A DNA stretch of 64,000 bases, taken from Tubiluchus corallicola. Lineage: Eukaryota > Priapulida > Priapulimorpha > Priapulimorphida > Tubiluchidae. The stretch spans positions 372,001 through 436,000 of the forward strand of contig JAQGDQ010000053.1 in the NCBI GenBank assembly GCA_030141605.1, read 5' to 3'. A program made the translations under genes and the position numbers. Positions 39,440 to 61,886 of the stretch are shown one piece after another (within the stretch, counting starts at the first letter, position 1; each line of letters begins with the position of its first letter). The notes beneath the pieces were generated by a model. That model was not told the origin of the DNA. It worked only from the letters and a program-made list of their open reading frames with translations, and made no database searches.

Positions 39440-40728
39440 CAGGGCCAGATGTACCACTAGGTAAATTAGGTAGTTGCCAAATTCTGGGAGGTAATTTTTA
39501 AGTTTAGCTTTTACATAAGTAATAACATAGTGTACACGTAATCGCTTAAGTGCACAATGCTTTCGTGAGATAAAATGAACTAGTTGGGTCATTTTGCTGT
39601 GGAAGTGCATGAGTCATTGATGGTAACACAGAGCTCTCTTCCCTCGACAGAACACTTTCTACTTCTGCTTACCTGGCTTTCTATGATTATGTCATTTCAT
39701 GCTGAAGGATTTGCCTGTTTTTGCCCACATGCAGTTTATATTGTCTGCATAGAGCAGCAGAGACTCTTCCTGCTAGAACAAATATTGGCAGATGAACGCC
39801 ATAAGAATCAAAGCCTTGAGGAGCATAATACGGGAAGTGAACGGTAAAAAAGCTGGCAGACATTGAACAGCAAAAAGATTCACTAACTAAGTATTTGCAA
39901 TTAAGCTAGACTTGGTTTATGGTTATGAAGATAACGTTACTACTGAAATGAATGCATGTGAAAAAGACGAGTTTGTAAAAAGAAACTTACTGATCAATGA
40001 AAAGGTCGAGTGAAATCTAGCCAGCAGTATGTACACGAAGAGTATGCAGCAGAGATTTTAGAAATTTTGATAGCTCCTAAAGACTAGCAGGATCAGTGAG
40101 GTCATAAATTCAATTTCATGTGAAATCAACACAAGGTGTAGATAGTAATTAGCTGTTGTTCATTAGCACACTGTAATACATGTATAAGCCTAATATCATA
40201 CATTGCATTCAAACGAAAATTCAATTTTCGGGGTGACGTGACTAGGGACTGTGAGGAAAAGGTTCACAGTTGAGGAGGAGACACCAAAAAAACTTTTGTC
40301 TAGGGTGTCAAACTAGCTAGCCGTCCCTGGTGGAATGAGACACTGAAGAAGAAAGAATTTGAATAGTAGCGTTAATTTCTGCTACAGTTTTCGTTGTTTT
40401 TTCCATGCAGGTCAAGTAAACTATAAGTCGAAATTCATACTAAGAATTCTATGGTCGAGAATGTCTTGCTCGACCCTAGAACCGTTACTGATAAAAATTG
40501 CCGGCTAAACTGTCTTGCTACAAATTTTTCAAAATTATGTGCATATAGTGATCTCATTTGGCCAGGTGGTCATATAATTGCTTGCTTAAGGTCAAGTAGC
40601 ATTAAAATCAAGTAAAATTCTGCACCGGAATTTTTTGCCCGTTGTACGTATTAAAGATGCCCGGGCCTTTTTTCATTTGTTGTGTTATTTGTGCTGTTAC
40701 ATAAATAGAAATTACCTTGGTGATTAGT
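39440..40728. other. Intergenic DNA, nothing recognised
   Basis: Short frames only (for example 39584-39847), none with a domain that I can name. It lies between a LINE tail and the Tigger-like element. Confidence 0.4.
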
Positions 40729-40729
40729 A

Positions 40730-41828
40730 CAGTAAACGCCGCTTAATAGACTCACGGTTAATAGACTCAATCGCTTAATTGACTCAAAAACGCCTGGAAC
40801 AGGCCGCTTCTATTCGAATATATATAAAAACTATCGGTAATTGACTCAAATAACTTCGCTTAATTGACTCAATATTTTCCCTTCACGTACTTAAAATAAG
40901 ACATTTATATGTGCCCAAACAGCCATTGCTACTTTTATGTCATATTTCCTTTTGTGCATTATATATATAGAAACAATCATGTTAACTACCGTTTGTTTGT
41001 AAACAGGTACGTTTATCATGAGCTAATACGCTAGCGTAGAGGTTTTGCTTTGAATCTGTTACCTGCTCACCCACTGCAATTAACCTCGTTACCCAAAGAA
41101 TTTCTGGAAGCTAAACATTTAATTACTTGCCTAGCGGTTTCATTTTCACACTCTAGTTGCAAATCAGGCTTAATGAGTCAATAGTCAAAGATGCAGGTAC
41201 AGTAATCAGCCAGTATTCCTTGTGACTTACAAGAATAAACATCATACAGTAAATAAGGGCATAGAGTTAAGAAGTTTGAAAAATGGAACATAAGCATGAA
41301 GATCTAACAGTTAAGAAGAAACTGAACATTTTAGAGCAGTACGATAAACTTCTAAAGATGGGGAGAGGTGTGCAGCAGTACAGTTGAAAATTTCCCAAAG
41401 TACTCTCGACAGAATATTGAAAAAACGATCTGAAACTGAGCAGTCAGCAAGCCAAAATGAGAATATAACATCTAAGAGGTGACACACAGGAAAAGACTGT
41501 GAAGTCGAGTCAGCGTTAAAAGTGTGGTTTACAAACGCAAGAGAAAAAGATGCTCAAGTGAACGCTCCTTTAATGTGATATAAAGCAGAAGATTTGGCAA
41601 AGAAAATGCTCAAGCAAGCCAAGCGCTAAATGTTTTACGAGAATTGCACAAAGGAATTTGGGCATTACTTCGTTTCTAAAATTGATTAAAAACCTTTGCA
41701 GTGCATAGTAAGCTGATGACTCATACTTCTATAGCAGTAATGTTACACCCATCGGTTAATAGGTTCAATCGGTTAATTGGGTCAGAACATGTCGGTCCCA
41801 AAGTGAGTCTATTAAGCAGCGACCACTG
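40730..41828 (+). mobile_element. Tigger/pogo DNA transposon with decayed transposase
   Basis: The left end (CAGTAAACGCCGCTTAATAG) and the reverse complement of the right end (CAGTGGTCGCTGCTTAATAG) match for 22 of 26 bp, continuing ACTCAC. TA flanks both sides. Subterminal TTAATAGACTCA/TTAATTGACTCA motifs are repeated four or more times. Inside, from about 41283, MEHKHEDLTVKKKLNILEQY resembles the pogo/CENP-B-like HTH start, and LKVWFTNAREKDAQVNAPL (about 41517-41575) resembles the second DNA-binding helix region. Stops interrupt both, and no DDE domain is left, so it is an internally deleted, dead copy of 1.1 kb. Confidence 0.8.
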
Positions 41829-41829
41829 T

Positions 41830-42320
41830 ATTTCACTTGACATGATATTCGTGCATTCGTTCAAGTTTTACTTTTAAATGTCAGATGCAACACCATTTTT
41901 TGGCTGAAGAAGTTTTTGTCATTATCACATTCAGTACAATAATACATTCAATGCAAAGAGACATACTATCAATATTATTACATTTTATAGAGATCGTACA
42001 TCGTCATATGTTACCATTATCGTAAAAGAAGTAATTGTACTGCAATTGTAAAGACAAGTTTGCCAGCATCTGCAACTTTTCATTTGAATTATGACTTGTG
42101 GTTGTCACTGCTAATAGTACTAACAGTTTAATTTTATTACTAGCATTATATATGCTAAGATATTGGTTGCAGGAGCGACGTACATATAGTGTAAATCATT
42201 CAACACAAGTTTCCATAGCTGCTTTTCAATAATTCCAACTGGTATAGATGATCAAGATCCTCTGAATAATTTGAACAGAATCATTTTCATAAATACTTAT
42301 AGTCACCATGCCATTTTGCA
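41830..42320. other. Presumed POLR2E upstream region
   Basis: AT-rich sequence before the first coding exon of POLR2E. A TTTTGCAG acceptor at 42313-42320 precedes the ATG by 12 nt, so the 5' non-coding exon and promoter probably lie further upstream, in or beyond the Tigger element. They were not located. Confidence 0.35.
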
Positions 42321-42332
42321 GATTACATTAAT

Positions 42333-51331
<8,999 letters not shown>

Positions 51332-53830
51332 TAGTACATCATATTTAAATGAAATTTTATTACATGATTAAGTTTAGGCAATGACTTATGTGATTTAGTT
51401 TTTGGATAAGAAGAACATTTATGAAACATTTCTGTAACATAAATTTTGTACCTACACTTTTGTACAATGCTTTTTGTTTCGAATGATTAAGTGTAAACTA
51501 CTTTTTATCCATTTAACATTTTAATTAAGGTAAATCTTAGTTTCTGTGATTTTGGCTATCATATTGTGTAATTATTTCATATAGCCTTTCAACCTGTCAT
51601 CGTGTCATATCACTTTTATGTCATTGTTATTGTATTCATTGCTCACTGCTTAGGATACTTAACAAATGCAAGAAAGTTGTTACAGTTATATGCTTGTACA
51701 AGCTGTACCCTTTCAAATTTAAACACAACAGTGAAGTTGATAGAAATTTGTTTTGGATGCTTAAAAATGTAATAATACCTTTTGTACTGGCATGAGAATG
51801 ATTTTAGTAAATGATGGAGATATAGATGCTATAGAAACTGTGTTTCGAGGCAGAATCTTGTACATACGTCGTTTAATTAATTTACGTTAATTGCTGACAT
51901 TAATCACGGAATGCAAGTGGCTCCTTTCTTAGCTGGTTCTACGTTATAAACTTTCAATTCTGAGGTGCACTGGCTTGTATACTAAATGTTGAAGGCTGAG
52001 TGACAGTATAAACTTATGCGTTTCTTTTACTGTATGAATGTACTTTTCATAGACCTTTAAGTATCTATGAAAAAATTCCCCAGGAAATGGCAAGAGTGGC
52101 AAACATTACACATGCTGCAACTTCAGGAGTGTAGAGGCATATTCAATTAGGGATATTTCACAAAAAATGAAATGAAAAGTTGAAAAGCTACAAACATTCT
52201 TTTAATTTTCAGTTTCTTTAAAATGCAGATTAGGTTTATTAAAATGTAAATAATGTACTTTTTGCATTAATGTTGTTAAGGTCAACAATTTTAACTTTTT
52301 GAGATGTACCAGAATTATGGGCTTCGATAAGAAAAAAAAGAAAAACATGTTTGTGAGAACTTAATAAATCCTAATCAGATGTGAAAAAGAGTTGGTGTAC
52401 TGTTTATTGTTTACATACTTCGGAGCCCTAATTTTGATTTTTTTAGTCATACTTGATTTTTTCGAATTTGCACTTAAGTTAGTCTGTTACAAACGGGGAT
52501 CTAACTACCTAACTTATATACATGTAAAAACAGGTACAGTAGCTAATCCACCTCACACGCACATACACTGACTTTGCAGTTGTGTATAGATTAATATTTA
52601 AGTGACCATAAACACGCTGCACTACATTCCTGTAACAATCAATATTCTCATTACTATAATTGGAAAATGTACCTGCCTTTTATGAAACTGTAGTAGAGCA
52701 GGTGTAGTTTACAACTGACTCACCCTACCCGATTACAGACATCAACAAGGTGTGATCACTGTATACAACACATCACCAATAAAATCCTCAAAACTGTAAC
52801 ACTTTGGTAATTTTTACCGTCACTGTTTTGTTAGCAAAGTTCTAAATATAAGCAACTAGGATTAGCATGTTGTAAGTTTTTAATTTTTACCGTCACTGTT
52901 TTGTTAGCAAAGTTCTAAATATAAGCAACTAGGATTAGCATGTTGTAAGTTTTTGAATACAGGTTAGCAAAAGTATTTTTTTAAAAACCGCTTTTACTTT
53001 TTATTTCCGATGCTAAAGGATTGTGTTAAAACAAAATTATTAATAGGTTTCCAGTTCAGACCAAGTAGTGGAACGGTTTAAAGGCATGCTGTGTCACAGT
53101 CAAAGAAAATAATTTTACAGTATGTCAAAACAAAGCAAATCATTTTAACCAAAAGCAAAAAACAGTGCATTTTTTAACAGCACTCATTAAGAAAAATATA
53201 AAACTAAAATTCAATTGATCAAGAAAATACTGAATTTTCACCAACAGGGCATCAGAGTGTAAGACACATCCAACTAATAAATAGCTATTTCCTACTAGAA
53301 AAATGATTCACAATGAACATTATTAACATCTGCAAGCTCCTAAAAGCATTACTCTGGATAACAGATTTAGTGGAAAATGTACACAAACATTTTTTGCATA
53401 GGTTAAATGACAGGTGATTTTTACTGCGACTAACGTATTTAACTTTTCAGGTGGCTACAGTATTGGTTTCATCAGAACAAATAAGATGATAAAAAATAAA
53501 TGCCACAATTTCGACAATTTACAATGGTCATTATTACTTACATGATAATTAAAGGAAAGCAGAATGATTTTTTAGGCCACATTTCATTTTAACCTACAGC
53601 CTGAAATCACATGTAAAACTGAAGTTTGGGCTCCAAGGTAATTAATTCTTTAATACAAATCATTCTTTTTAGGCAGTAGATCATTTTGAACCATAGTCTA
53701 AAATTAGGTGTTGTTTTCCTCATTAAAAACAAATCACTAGTTCTAAAGACAAGATTAGAAATTAACTTCACGGATCACACAAACTGTTAAGCGTTATCAC
53801 ATTCAACTTGATACTTTAAATAAAATATTT
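51332..53830. other. POLR2E 3' region and intergenic DNA
   Basis: This is the convergent gap between POLR2E and the thioredoxin gene. It contains the candidate AATAAA at 52363-52368 and the tandem duplication at 52808-52953. No coding feature is supported. Confidence 0.5.
52808..52953. repeat. Perfect 73-bp tandem duplication
   Basis: The unit starting TAATTTTTACCGTCACTGTT at 52808 is repeated without visible change from 52881. The identity of the two copies implies a very recent event, or an assembly artefact. Confidence 0.9.
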
Positions 53831-53837
53831 AAGAAAA

Positions 53838-53843
53838 TTTATT
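53838..53843 (-). terminator. Candidate TXN polyadenylation signal
   Basis: AATAAA on the - strand, about 165 nt after the thioredoxin stop codon. Confidence 0.5.
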
Positions 53844-54006
53844 GATTAATTTGTCGGCCAATACAGTCTTTAAAATGTTCACATTGTAAGTAATTTAGAT
53901 TTCTTAGCAACAAGAATAGGAACATCTACTTCATTAATGATTATCCTAAAAGTTTACAAAGAAAAAAACACTGAGTGAGAGGCTTTATGAATTTACCCGT
54001 GGCAGT

Positions 54007-57000
54007 TTACTTGTTCTTTCCAGCAATCTTTTCTTTCAATTTGTCATAGTTAGCCCCAACCATTTCATCAACCTGAAAGAATATTCAGCATTGAATTTTC
54101 ACAGTGCGTCACACTGTTTCACACATGTTAATAAGGCTAGTGTCATGTCCATTTGATTGCTGTACTATAGTAGTTAATTGTTAGGTGTCAATCACTTAGC
54201 ATGTGCAAATCATAATTAATTATGCATGGTAATATTTCTTCAAGTATGTCATAAAAGTTCAATCACTTATGCATGGTTGTATTTCTTCAACATCGCCATT
54301 AACCAGTGGCTTGCCAATTAAATAACGTACCACCATCTACAAGATGACAGCAGCTATGTTGAAAGGCTTTTGCTACAATATATCATGTAGAAATTGTTCA
54401 ATTTTGTTCATTTGTGTATAAAGACAATTTTTATTAGTTAACTCAACTAACGTTAAAATTTTCCATTTCCACATTCAATTTTCGATTTAAACATTACATT
54501 GTACCTAGCATATCACTAGTAATGCCACTTGTCTGTTTTACATTATGGTTAATGATTGTGACTTAAAAATTGGTGTAGTTAATTATTACATTTGAACTTC
54601 AAAACACTAAATGCTACATGCTACTTCTAGTTTCAAAAGTTCACCTTCTTCGAGTTTCGGAAAAATATAAACGTTGGCATAGCTTTCACACCATATGCCA
54701 TAGCCAGTTCCTGAAAATCAGAAAACACTTTAGTTTGGCTTGTGATAAACTGGACTTATAAAAGCCAGCCATTATTTAACTTATTTAAATTTAATCAAGT
54801 CTCCAGGGATAAGCCATAGAGACTTAGAATTTCTAGCATTTCTATCAATCTACGAATGTAGCACAAAATGCCACACAACACATTATAGTCCCATCATACA
54901 GCAAACTACTGTGTGCGAGTGTGTGTGTGTGTGCGTGTGTGTGTGTATGTGTGCGTGTGCATGTGAACCATTTAGGGCATAATATCCTAGACTTACAGGC
55001 TTGACAGCTAACAGTTATTCCCTATGAAGATGACAAGAATAATTGGTTATTAACTCATGTTCTCTGTGCACACGTGAAACCATACTAGTCAACTTAGTGG
55101 GATTTTTTAGTTGTGATGTCATATATTTATAAGCGTGTTTTCTGTTGATGGTCACATTTGGTCATATTTTAAAGGTGACTTCAAAGTCCAGGACTCCAGA
55201 TCTGTTCAGATAAAGTTTAACTAGCAAACAGCATAGGTACACAAACATGTCAGTTGTATACTGGTCACCGTGGGTTATTAGACCAGGAAATGTCTTAGGC
55301 CACAACTGCTTCTAATATGATTCTCCTACAAAGCACTTGACGGCAATATTTAAAACAACAAAACACTGATGTCTTGCATACATTCACTGTCACAAAAGTG
55401 CATTTAAAATACAAAATAATAACCTTATACGTAATCGGGCCATAAATCTACATATTAAACAAACCTACGAGAGATTTATACACATTTTCTTCACCTTGAC
55501 ATGTTTGCAATATCGGAAATTAAGCTTGTTTACAAACTGGCTCACTACTGTAGGCAATAGAGAAAACTGTATGGGAATCACCGTAGAGGCAAACATCATT
55601 AGTTATGTTAGCAATTGTAAATCATAGTCGATAAAATCAATTAGTTCAGCATTTTGAAGAGCTGCATGAATAATAACAGCAAAGCACAGCTTCTGACTAT
55701 TAGTAGTTTAACTACACAAGGCTGAACAATATCTACAGAAATTAGTATTTTTCTGATCATACACTGCTTGATAAATTAACCAAAGACAGAAAAAAGCAAA
55801 AGATATCTTTGAAAAAAACACAAAATTAAATCTAGGTAGCACACAAAGCTTCTATATTTTACTAGATGGTTATAGGACTTTGTAGTCATGTCTTGTGAGT
55901 GTTACTAAAGCTTTGAGAAGTACCAAAGCATACCGTAATGTTCATGTTATATCAAATAATGTCGTTTACAGCATATATCTCCAAGTGTCCAAAGTGAGAG
56001 CATTGGTTTCAGATCAACTTGCAAACAAAATTCGAGTCTTTAAAGGAAAAGCCAAGACTCTCAAGAAGTTTAAGATTCGACAAAGGCTTCATATAATTAG
56101 TAAAATCAATTTAAAGTCGCGATTTTTCTAAGTTTGGCTCACTCATTTTGAATAAAAAATGATGTTATCTGGTTACAATATATTTAAGTACTTATCCGCC
56201 TAGGTGCTTAGGAGTTCGAGCACAGTAATTTGTAGCTGCAACTATCATTATCAACTACAAACAAACCAAAACATTAAACAAAAGATTATTAATACTATCT
56301 TTTCGTTCACTTTTGCATAAAACTCGTTACCCACTGTAAAATGAAAACCAGTTACCGATGACAATATAATAATTTCCAAATCGGCTAGTAAACCACGACA
56401 AAGTAACAAAATAAGTACTAAGTAACCTGCCCAGCACCTACTATGTACTAACAGCCTCGCAGAATTGCATGCTTATCTGTAATTAGTTTAGTATGTGTAT
56501 GTAAAATTTATGTATAACGTTTACGCATTTTTGCGGTATAATCCTGTGGATTAAAGCTAATGAGCACTTTGTAAAGTTATTGGTAACTGATCAGATGACT
56601 AGTTTTTACATAAGCACAAAGATTTAGTCGGGTAGAATAGTAAAAGTCCGAGTAATCTGTAGAAGTTTAGTGATGCATACTTTCGCGCTGTCCACCTGCG
56701 TAAGTCATTTTTCCGAATATGTCCGTACCACGGTTGATTTGGCGGAAGATAAGAATGATTTAAATTTCTTTTGCATTCTTAAGCTATTGAGTGATAAATT
56801 TCAATGTTTTTAAGTGAATACTAAAATACAATGAAGGTGTTCGAGGGTTGGTTTTACCTTGAAAGTCCAAACTGAAATACAGGTAAAATGAGACGAACCA
56901 AAAGAAAAGATCTAACCTATAAACATATCAGTTTTTCAAAACTTCTCTCTAACAGCTATATAAACTTTGTGCTCAGTTTGATTACTTGAGCATTACACGT

Positions 57001-60000
57001 CTTTGTACATACAGAAAACAGTGATCTGTATATGGTCAAAAATATAATGACACAGTCGTAAAAAAATCTGTTTTTAGTTTATAGGCAATTACATTTAGTA
57101 ATTCAGAACTGTAATAAAGATTCAGGCAAACTTACATCGGAATCATCCACATTAATCTTTAGGAAAACAACGTCTTTCATTTCCTCAGATAATGTCTGCA
57201 AAAAAGAGGCTTAATAAAAAAGATAAAAATGCAGCCACTAAAGGGAAGAAGTGACAGGGCAGCACAACATAACAACCTCAAATTCTAGTAACTTTTTTAC
57301 ACTCATCATAAACTTGTTGCTTCATATGTAAGCGAACCTAATTAAAGTTTTGCTCAAATACCAAACTAAATTCAGTATTTCAGTTCTAACTACATATCCA
57401 GTTATACCAAATGATAAGACAAACTGTCTAAGTAAAGTTAAGAGCATCAAATGTTATGTATGTCAATATACCGCAATTTTTGGAGCAATCTGTTTGCATG
57501 GTCCACACCAATCGGCAAAGAAATCCACAACAACAAGTTTTGATCCAGCTGCAGTAAGTGCCTGCTCAAGTTCTTGCTACAAAACATAAAAATGTCCATA
57601 CAGATTCCCAAGTCTTGCAACAACTCAATATCTATATGCTGCAAGGTTAGTGGTACAGCAGTGATTTTAAATTTTGTGCAGCATGTTCTCTGTAATTACA
57701 TGTATTATAGTTAGATGTGTTATTTATACTGTTTAGATTTCTACCTAGTAAAAGTTCAATACACTTCTCTAATAACCCAAACAAAGTCGGTTTGATTGGT
57801 ATTGCTTAGTAGCTTAATATAGGAAGGAAAAATTAGTAGGACAGTGATATTAGTATGTTAAGCCTTGAGCATCTGAATAAAGCCAGGAACTGTTTTGGAA
57901 AGAATTAGATGATCAGGAATAAAGGTTGTAAAATTTGTGTAAGCAAGTATACAAATCTTTTATCTGCACAGCAATATAAGATGAACTTTTTCTAAAAGAA
58001 AAGGCTAGTGTCTTTTCAATATTCAATTCTGTAACTACTGCCTGTATTGTTTGCAAAATCTTTTTTCTTCTCTTTTCTTCAGTTTCTGACCACGTCAGAA
58101 ACATTGTCAACTAGTTAACAGTAGCAAATGAATTAAGTGCTCAAGATGATAGACTAACAGCATGCGCATCGATTATGCTGCAGCACATTTACATGGAATA
58201 TTTACATTAGCTAATGTTTTTACTAAGAATTATGTTTATATACACATGAGATGCAAACCGTGCCTAACAAATCACAGAATGTAATGGACAAAAATAGCTC
58301 TTAAGCCTCAGACAAATTGCCCAATAATGAAAAACCACCAGAAAATTTTCCAGGTGCACCCTGCATTTTATTTAAGGGTGCTGTAACATTATAACTGTAC
58401 AATGTGCATTATGATCATTAAATCCAACGCAACACTACAAAACAATGTTGTTATGGTAAAATTAAAATAACTTGTTTTGGCTCAGATTTGACTTAAGCTA
58501 GACTCTCATGTCAGTGACGCCAGACATGATTCATGTACTTATGATAAATGGCTTATGAGTTGATCTGAAATTGAAAGAAACAGATTCGCTTTGCCAGTGG
58601 CTTGGCTAGCTGCTCACCAGGCAATTTTCGTAAAGGCATTATTATTTATTTACAATTGCTAAAAGAAACAGCAATTATGGGTCTTATAACCAACCTAAGT
58701 AATTAATACCTATTTACTTCAATGCATTATGCCTAAAGTACTTTCCGCTGGAATTTTAATAATCCAAGGAGCACTGGCTTTTCTTGCAACTTTTGTGTAG
58801 AACGAGTGAAAATTGTTGATGCTATCTTGCGCTTTTTGGACATTCAACTTTTGCCTGACATTTTAGTGAATAAAAATTTGATCAACGTAGTGAAAGAAAA
58901 GTAATCAGTCCTGAAGCTTCACTTTGTATTTTAATTATTGCATAAATATTATAATGCAGTTCCATTGATTACTAATCTACAAATCCAAATTCAGAAATTT
59001 TCTATAAGGAATGTCAGTTGACTTACTTGAATATGGCCTACAATGTGCTATTTTTTTACCGGAGTTAAGGTAACTAAAGTGTTGTAGTAGAACAGACAAT
59101 GTCCCGTCATCTATTCCATACAAAATTGCAGTAAGCATTTGTGGCAGATATCGTCAAATGCCTTGCGAATGTTAAGCCATTAACCAGGCTTCACCTAGGC
59201 ACTATTACCAAAAAACACACCAGCAGTGAAGTGAAGGAAGCAAAAACAGTAAGTAGCAGGAAGGTCATTACTGCCCAAGAACTTAGTAAATGCTCATTAG
59301 GTATGGCGTCAGAAGCTTTTCTGATAACAGGCTAATAGTAGTAGGAAACAAAAAAGATATAGATCTGATGTCTTTTAGTTTCCTCACTATGTGCGTATAG
59401 CTGAACTTAGTTTACGTGAAAATGGAAAGCATAAGCAGCAAAGTTGGAGAGCCTGATAGCCACAGCAGGACAGTTCAGGCGTATCCATTTTTAACATAGC
59501 CAGTAAAATTCCATCATATACAGCCGCTTAAATGTAACGTTTCTATACAAGCAACTTTTCTATGTGTGAAACAATGATAACAGATTGAACAAAGATAATA
59601 GATTGAAGAACTAGTTGAAGATATCTCATCTTTGACATGAGCATTCTTACTAAAACTCTTGGCAAACATTTTAGTTTTGTCAAGAGACTATATAATAACC
59701 AAGGTGGTATTTTTTTCTGTTTAGGTGTTGTGTGAGAATTTAGACAATTATTACTTATTACTAAATTACTAATTATTCAAATAGGTTTAAGGTTTGTAGC
59801 ATACAGGTTTAGAATGATCACATAATTTTTATGCAATGCATTTTATCTAGGATGGCTAATACATTAGTGAAATTTACATCAAATACTTGGCAATTATTTG
59901 TTTTCCCGGGAACTGAAAGATGGAATTAGTAGATAACTAGCTCAAATGAACATTCCAAATTTCCTAGACTGTGCTTGACATGACACCTCATAGAATTCAG

Positions 60001-61886
60001 TTTGCATGTTGTTGCTATTTATTACTTGAAGACTTGAAATACACTTGAAGTATAACTAATGACCATTGACCAACCCACTATCATTTCTGTTTAAATTGTT
60101 TATGCATTTAGAATTCTCAAGAACTTGGCATGTGTCAAGAGTACCGTATGGGGAAATTTTCCCTTAAATGGGTTCATAAGATTCATGTAATATATGTCAA
60201 AATGTACACACATTATGCAAGTGAACTAAAACAAATAAACGGTACCATTGTGTTTCATTGGCCTGACTTTTTCATTTTGTTAATTTGCTAGCAAATCTGG
60301 CAGCATTTTAGAACACATTTCAATTGCAATAAACAGCTGAATATAGTTTATGCGTAACGTTAATTTACAAATCAACTGCACCAAACAAATTTATGCATAT
60401 AAACATTTAGAGCAGGGGTGTGCAAATTGCAGCCCGTCGAGAGATCTTGTGCGAAAGGTTTGTCAATGTAATGAAAGTGCGGCCCACACGATTCAGCTGA
60501 AGTCCGCGCCACTATCGCAAAGATAGTGCGGGTAGTTTTTTCCTCTAGATCGGATGGCATTAACCCTTACAAGACTATTGTCACTTAATGTCACTGTCGG
60601 ACATGACGAAATTTAACGTTGCTCACTTGGAACACAAAAAGCAATGTATTCGCAGAACACAGCAAACTATCAAGGAAGCCGCCATTCAAATGCTCAAACG
60701 TGCAAGAAATGCGAGAAGCAATCTGATTGGCTGGTAGGAAGACCAATGAGCCAATCTCTAGGCTTCTATTATCGGGCCTGTTGATCTGTCCAGTCGTCTT
60801 CCTAGTCATAGCAGGTAGATCATTTTGACTTGGGTATTTTACAAAAATAATTATAAATAAATAAATTATAACAAAATATAAAATACCCAAGTCAAAATGA
60901 TCTACCTACTACGACCAAGAAGACCAACTGGGCAGCAAGCTGAAAAAGTGTGGTCACCCCTAATATAGGGGGATTCCCAGATTTTAGTTTCAGCTTAGGC
61001 TCAGTAGTACATGCCTGGATCAGTGGCTGTTTTGTCGTTTCATCAGATGTAGTGTTCTTATAGATCAGAATCATGGATAAGAAAAAGAGGAAGATTGAAG
61101 AAGAACAGCAAGTCAAACCATTAATATGCACTGTACTACACAGACTGTGTGATACACATTACTAATATGCATTGTAATGAAATTACCACTATCTGCACTG
61201 CACTGCACTTAGCACCAGTAATTATGGCAATATTCTATGGCATCTAATGATTCTACACTTCATTTCATTTCACACTGTACATTACACCATTTGACAGTGA
61301 TAAAATAAACTATCATTTAAAAGAAGCTAGCGATACCAAGCTATTAATATGCAGTGAGTGGTGACTGGCAATAATGAATTTCTATCATAATTATATTACT
61401 GTGTTCTCCAACACACAGCATGTAACCAGAATCGTTTCATGTAATTTGTGTAACCAACTAAACCAAATTCAATAAGCATAATATTGGTGCATTGCAGTAA
61501 TAGTCCAAGCCTTCGTATCGACTTCAATAGAGCTGAATACAATTTTAATAAAGTGTATAACACTTCAAATTATAGAGAGAAGAATTCTACAATTAATACA
61601 AGCTCAAATTTTCAACCAATGATAAAAAAGTAAAATATCGTTAATTGCTGAGGCGTAATATTGGTGTATTGCAGTAATAGCCCAAGCCTTCGTATCGACT
61701 TCAATAGAGCTGAATACAATTTTAATAAAGTGTATAACACTTCAAATTATAGAGAGAAGAATTCTACAATTAATACAAGCTCAAATTTTCAAGCAATACT
61801 AAAAAAGTAAAAACTAAAATATCGTTAAGTGCTGCGGAAGGGGAGAAATTAACATGGCTTACCTCATCTTTAATCAACTGGACCAT
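54007..61886 (-). CDS. TXN: Thioredoxin (cytosolic, classical)
   Basis: Exons on the - strand: 61886-61863, 57576-57472, 57195-57136, 54710-54645, 54072-54007. All five are phase 0 and together encode 106 aa. The start is MVQLIKDE. The active site [14 protein letters not shown] places the redox pair at Cys32 and Cys35, and the cis-proline is in KAMPTFIFF at Pro75, as in animal thioredoxin 1. The family reduces protein disulfides and is recycled by thioredoxin reductase. No targeting peptide is present. Only the two catalytic cysteines exist in the whole chain; the extra regulatory cysteines of vertebrate thioredoxin are absent. A candidate antioxidant response element lies upstream at 62177. 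Confidence 0.97.
54711..57135 (-). other. TXN intron 3, nothing else recognised
   Basis: AT-rich intron. An open frame on the + strand at 55895-56131 is Lys-rich but has no family resemblance and no splice context. Confidence 0.5.
54903..54960. repeat. (GT)n microsatellite
   Basis: GT-rich simple repeat with GC and AT interruptions in the TXN intron between the exons at 57136 and 54710. Confidence 0.9.
60414..60960. mobile_element. Foldback / MITE-like element with long central hairpin
   Basis: GTAGATCATTTTGACTTGGG (from 60813) is mirrored by its reverse complement ending at 60906, giving a perfect 27-bp stem around a loop of roughly 40 nt. The similarity continues outward with mismatches (CTTCCTAGTCATAGCAG against CTACTACGACCAAGAAG) to arms of 45 bp or more. 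The proposed outer ends, AGGGGTGTGC at the left and the mirror of GGTCACCCCT at the right, resemble hAT-type tips, but I found no target duplication. The outer limits are inference. Confidence 0.5.
61479..61815. repeat. 177-bp tandem duplication in TXN intron 1
   Basis: Two copies begin with TAATATTGGTG at 61479 and 61656 and share long blocks such as CAAGCCTTCGTATCGACTTC. They differ at scattered bases and by a small insertion near the end of copy 2, so the duplication is moderately recent. It ends about 50 bp from TXN exon 1. Confidence 0.9.

Larger units (their letters stand above)
57577..61862 (-). other. TXN intron 1 (4.3 kb) with repeats
   Basis: The largest thioredoxin intron. It contains the inverted-repeat element at 60414-60960 and the tandem duplication at 61479-61815. 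Short frames such as 57913-58110 and 60372-60560 have no recognisable domain. Confidence 0.6.

Noticed and set aside
55895-56131. Lys-rich + strand frame in TXN intron 3
   Set aside because: No recognisable domain or splice signals; Lys richness follows from A-rich sequence.
60591-60890. A - strand 99-codon frame
   Set aside because: It overlaps the hairpin element and has no family resemblance.
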